Origin: Ectothiorhodospiraceae bacterium
Lineage (GTDB): Bacteria; Pseudomonadota; Gammaproteobacteria; Thiohalomonadales; Thiohalomonadaceae
Direction: 5' to 3'
DNA length: 9,165 bases
Assembly: GCA_007125455.1 (NCBI GenBank)
Contig: SLDE01000113.1
Location: forward strand, 1 to 9,165
Below, piece after piece: positions 7,078 to 9,165 of this stretch. A program made the position numbers and the translations under genes. The notes under the pieces were generated by a model. That model did no database searches, was not told where the DNA came from, and was given only the letters and a program-made list of their open reading frames with translations. Within the stretch, counting starts at the first letter, position 1, and each line of letters starts with the position of its first letter.

Positions 7078-8137
7078 ACCATTTGCTCCCCACAAGCTGC
7101 TGCCCGAGCTGGCGCAGTGGTGTAATGAATTGGGCTTCTCCCGCCACGGCATCAGCGATATTGCGCTGGAGCAGGCGGGCGAGCGCCTGCAAGACTGGCT
7201 AGCGCAGGGCCATCACGGCGAGATGGACTACATGGCCCGCCACGGTAGCCTGCGGTATCGTCCCCAGGAATTACTGCCCGGCACCCTGAGCATCATCAGT
7301 GTGGCACTGGACTACCTTCCCGGCGAGGCGGCCGAGCCCTGGCAGGTATTGAACGATCCCAAACGGGCTTACGTCTCGCGCTACGCGCTGGGGCGGGACT
7401 ACCACAAGCTGCTGCGCAAGCGCCTGCAACGTTTGGCCCAGCGCATCGCCGCTGCCATCGGCCCATTCGGCTACCGGGTCTTTACCGACAGTGCCCCGGT
7501 GATGGAGAAGCCCTTGGCCGCCCAGGCCGGGCTGGGCTGGGTGGGCAAGCACAGCAACCTGCTGGATCGCCAGGGCTCGTGGTTCTTTCTCGGCGAGATC
7601 TACACCGACCTGCAGCTTCCCCCCAGCGAACCGGTGGCCAGTCACTGCGGACGCTGCCACGCCTGCATCGACATCTGCCCCACCCAGGCCATCGTTGCCC
7701 CCTATGTGGTCGACGCCCGACGCTGCATCTCCTACCTCACCATCGAACACCCTGGCCCCATCCCCGTGCCGCTGCGCCCCCTGCTGGGCAATCGTATCTA
7801 TGGCTGCGACGACTGCCAGTTGGTCTGTCCCTGGAACCGCTTCAGCGCACACAGCCGCGAGGCGGACTTCCAACCCCGTCACGGGCTGGATCAGGCCGAA
7901 TTGCTAACGCTCTTCGGCTGGGACGAGACATGCTTTCTGCGCCACACCGAGGGCTCACCGATCCGCCGCATCGGTCATCTGCGCTGGCTGCGTAATATCG
8001 CCGTGGCGCTGGGCAACGCCCCCCGTAGCGAAACGGTCATCGCCGCATTGCAACAACAGGCGGCCCACCCTTCGCCGCTGGTGCGTGAGCATGTACACTG
8101 GGCACTGGCGCAGCAACAAAAAAACAACACAGGTTAA
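7061..8137 (+). CDS. queG: Epoxyqueuosine reductase QueG
   Basis: Catalyses the last step of queuosine formation, reducing epoxyqueuosine to queuosine in the wobble position of GUN-anticodon tRNAs, using cobalamin and two [4Fe-4S] clusters in the cytoplasm. The 358-residue length is usual. The catalytic Asp143 lies in FTDSAPVMEK. The ferredoxin-like cluster cysteines are C196, C199, C202, C206 (CGRCHACIDICP) and C222, C249, C252, C256 (CDDCQLVCPWN). A helical HEAT-like tail follows (about 300–355). The ATG at 7061 is the only sensible start; GGGGAG at 7043–7048 is a ribosome binding site candidate, though 12 bases away. The gene diverges from nnr as in E. coli and is followed after 4 bases by a sugar kinase. 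Its own promoter must lie in the nnr coding region. Confidence 0.96.
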   Translation: MHDRDKPFAPHKLLPELAQWCNELGFSRHGISDIALEQAGERLQDWLAQGHHGEMDYMARHGSLRYRPQELLPGTLSIISVALDYLPGEAAEPWQVLNDPKRAYVSRYALGRDYHKLLRKRLQRLAQRIAAAIGPFGYRVFTDSAPVMEKPLAAQAGLGWVGKHSNLLDRQGSWFFLGEIYTDLQLPPSEPVASHCGRCHACIDICPTQAIVAPYVVDARRCISYLTIEHPGPIPVPLRPLLGNRIYGCDDCQLVCPWNRFSAHSREADFQPRHGLDQAELLTLFGWDETCFLRHTEGSPIRRIGHLRWLRNIAVALGNAPRSETVIAALQQQAAHPSPLVREHVHWALAQQQKNNTG

Positions 8138-8141
8138 CCCC

Positions 8142-9011
8142 ATGGCACGCATCCTTGGCGTCGGTAACGCCACCCTCGATATCGTTAACGTGGTCGACAA
8201 CTATCCCCATGAAGATCAGGAAGTGCGCGCCAGTTCGCAGCACCTGCATCGCGGTGGCAATGTGGCCAACACCCTGGTGGTACTCAGCCAGCTGGGCCAC
8301 GATTGCGCCTGGGCCGGCACCCTCGCCGATGAGCGCGACGCCGCGATCATCCGTGAGGATCTGACAGAGCATGGCGTCGACCTCTCGGCGGTGCACAGTG
8401 TGGCCCAGGGCAAGGTGCCCACCTCCTACATCAGCCTGAGCCGCCTCAACGGCAGCCGTACCATCGTCCACTACCGTGATCTGCCAGAATACAGCGCCGC
8501 CGATTTTGCCCGCATCGACCTCAACCTGTTCGACTGGCTGCACTTTGAGGGACGCAACATCGAGCAGATCCGCCTGATGCTGGCGCGGGCACGGCGCGAG
8601 CAGCCCAACCTGCTCTGCTCGCTGGAGGTGGAAAAAGTGCGCGAGGGGATCGAATCATTGTTCCCCCTGGTGGATGTGCTGATGTTTTCCAAGGATTATG
8701 TGCGGCGCCAGGGCTGGCACGATGCGGAACACTTCCTCGCGGCAATGAAAAAGCAGCAACTCAACGCGGATCTGACCTGCACCTGGGGCAGCAAAGGGGC
8801 CTACGCCCTCAGCCGTACAGGGGAGCAACTGCATGAACCGGCCTTTGCACCGAAGATGGTGGTCGACACCCTGGGGGCGGGGGATGTCTTTAACGCCGGG
8901 CTGATCGCCCAGCTGGTGATGGGGCACAACCTGGATATCGCCCTGATCGAGGCCTCGCGCCTGGCGGGCAAGAAGTGCGGCCTCTACGGCCTCAAGCGGC
9001 TGGTCGAATAG
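8142..9011 (+). CDS. PfkB-family carbohydrate kinase, ketohexokinase-like
   Basis: A 289-residue ribokinase-fold sugar kinase, cytoplasmic and soluble, that transfers phosphate from ATP to a sugar or sugar-like alcohol. The PfkB signature DTLGAGDVFNAG (242–253) contains catalytic Asp248; HRGGNVAN (37–43…) matches the substrate-binding Gly-Gly-Asn loop. Compared from memory with human ketohexokinase, it shares YPHEDQEVR (human YPKEDSEIR), RGGN-x2-N, GSRTI, EGRN, LEVEK-x-RE, SKD and AGKKCGLYG, a stronger likeness than to ribokinase or fructokinase. Asp13, Asn40 and Asn43 correspond to the fructose contacts Asp15, Asn42 and Asn45 of the human enzyme. The substrate is therefore plausibly a ketose such as fructose, but this is inference. 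The ATG at 8142 is chosen because homology starts at ARILGVGNATLD; an upstream in-frame ATG (8085) lies inside queG. Only a weak ribosome site (AGG, 8131–8133) precedes it, so coupling to queG is likely. Confidence 0.88.
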   Translation: MARILGVGNATLDIVNVVDNYPHEDQEVRASSQHLHRGGNVANTLVVLSQLGHDCAWAGTLADERDAAIIREDLTEHGVDLSAVHSVAQGKVPTSYISLSRLNGSRTIVHYRDLPEYSAADFARIDLNLFDWLHFEGRNIEQIRLMLARARREQPNLLCSLEVEKVREGIESLFPLVDVLMFSKDYVRRQGWHDAEHFLAAMKKQQLNADLTCTWGSKGAYALSRTGEQLHEPAFAPKMVVDTLGAGDVFNAGLIAQLVMGHNLDIALIEASRLAGKKCGLYGLKRLVE

Positions 9012-9098
9012 GCGCTTTAGGCCGGGGCCAACTTGCAGGCGATGGCCTCAACGGGCAACGAAGACCCCCTCAGGCAATGACGCAAGGGGCCGAATCCA
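9012..9098. other. Convergent intergenic gap with no clear signal
   Basis: These 87 bases separate the kinase stop from the stop of the partial − strand gene. I see only short GC inverted repeats (5-bp arms CCCCT/AGGGG with a 14-base loop, and a small GGCCGGGGCC palindrome) and no T-run, so no terminator is claimed. Confidence 0.4.
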
Positions 9099-9165
9099 TC
9101 AAGCCTTTTCATCAAACAAAGTACCCAACACTTCGTCCTGAGTCTTGAGCATCTTGGTATTGACC
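9099..9165 (-). CDS. C-terminal fragment of a protein resembling flagellar basal-body/rod proteins
   Basis: Only the last 21 residues and the TGA stop (9099–9101) are inside the window; the gene continues to the right. The tail KTQDEVLGTLFDEKA, preceded by VNTKML, resembles the C-terminal helix of flagellar rod/hook-type proteins, in which a motif like NxKxxKTxDExLGTLLDxxA ends the chain; short stand-alone FlgC-like proteins end this way. It is convergent with the sugar kinase, leaving 87 bases between stops. Codon use (AAG, CTC, GAC mixed with GAT, AAA) does not conflict with coding. Too little is visible for a firm name. Confidence 0.45.
   Translation of the reverse strand, partial: VNTKMLKTQDEVLGTLFDEKA

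Noticed and set aside
7055..7192. N-terminal extension of nnr to 7192
   Set aside because: The added 50 residues are antisense to the conserved start of queG and unlike the YjeF family, whose similarity begins near LPHALYRAEQVRELD.
8085..8141. Upstream start for the sugar kinase at 8085
   Set aside because: It lies within the last codons of queG, and the added 19 residues (MSMYTGHW…) have no family similarity; the 8142 ATG starts exactly where the homology begins.
9066..9090. Possible terminator between the kinase and the right-hand gene
   Set aside because: The arms are only 5 bp with a 14-base loop and no T-run on either strand.
1..9165. CRISPR, tRNA, rRNA, IS element, integrase or defence island
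   Set aside because: No regularly spaced repeats, tRNA-like cloverleaf, terminal inverted repeats or transposase motifs were seen; all space is filled by metabolic, RNA-modification and cell-wall genes.

Overview
The window looks like a chromosomal segment of a GC-rich gammaproteobacterium. The main reason is the block queG / nnr–tsaE–ami (epoxyqueuosine reductase, NAD(P)HX repair, tRNA t6A ATPase, cell-wall amidase), which matches the E. coli order yjeS–yjeF–yjeE–amiB. The genus cannot be fixed from this sequence. Coding density is very high; no stretch above 300 bases lacks a gene, and no tRNA, rRNA, insertion sequence, CRISPR or phage gene was seen.

Region 1 (1–3525, + strand) is an ATP-dependent urea-nitrogen module. 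It holds the C-terminal half of a biotin-dependent urea (or guanidine) carboxylase, overlapped by 8 bases by a complete two-domain allophanate hydrolase. Together they would carboxylate urea to allophanate and hydrolyse that to ammonium and CO2. The carboxylase N-terminus, and any transporter, riboswitch or carboxyguanidine deiminase genes that would settle the substrate, lie to the left of the window.

Region 2 (3526–5544, mostly − strand) begins with a perfect 8-bp hairpin between convergent genes. It continues with a LysM-bearing AmiB-type N-acetylmuramoyl-L-alanine amidase. A 189-bp intergenic stretch follows, carrying a good sigma70 promoter for the amidase and an imperfect 20-bp palindrome just upstream of it. 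Then comes tsaE, which starts with GTG inside the end of nnr.

Region 3 (5531–9011) holds nnr on the − strand, diverging from queG on the + strand with at most 18 bp between start codons. queG is followed after 4 bp by a PfkB-family sugar kinase that closely resembles animal ketohexokinase. The last bases (9099–9165, − strand) encode the C-terminal end of a protein resembling short flagellar basal-body/rod proteins.

I found no convincing undescribed system. The points most worth following are the ketohexokinase-like kinase, the substrate identity of the carboxylase, the compact queG/nnr divergent start region, and the replacement of the usual mutL neighbour of amiB by the urea-amidolyase pair.
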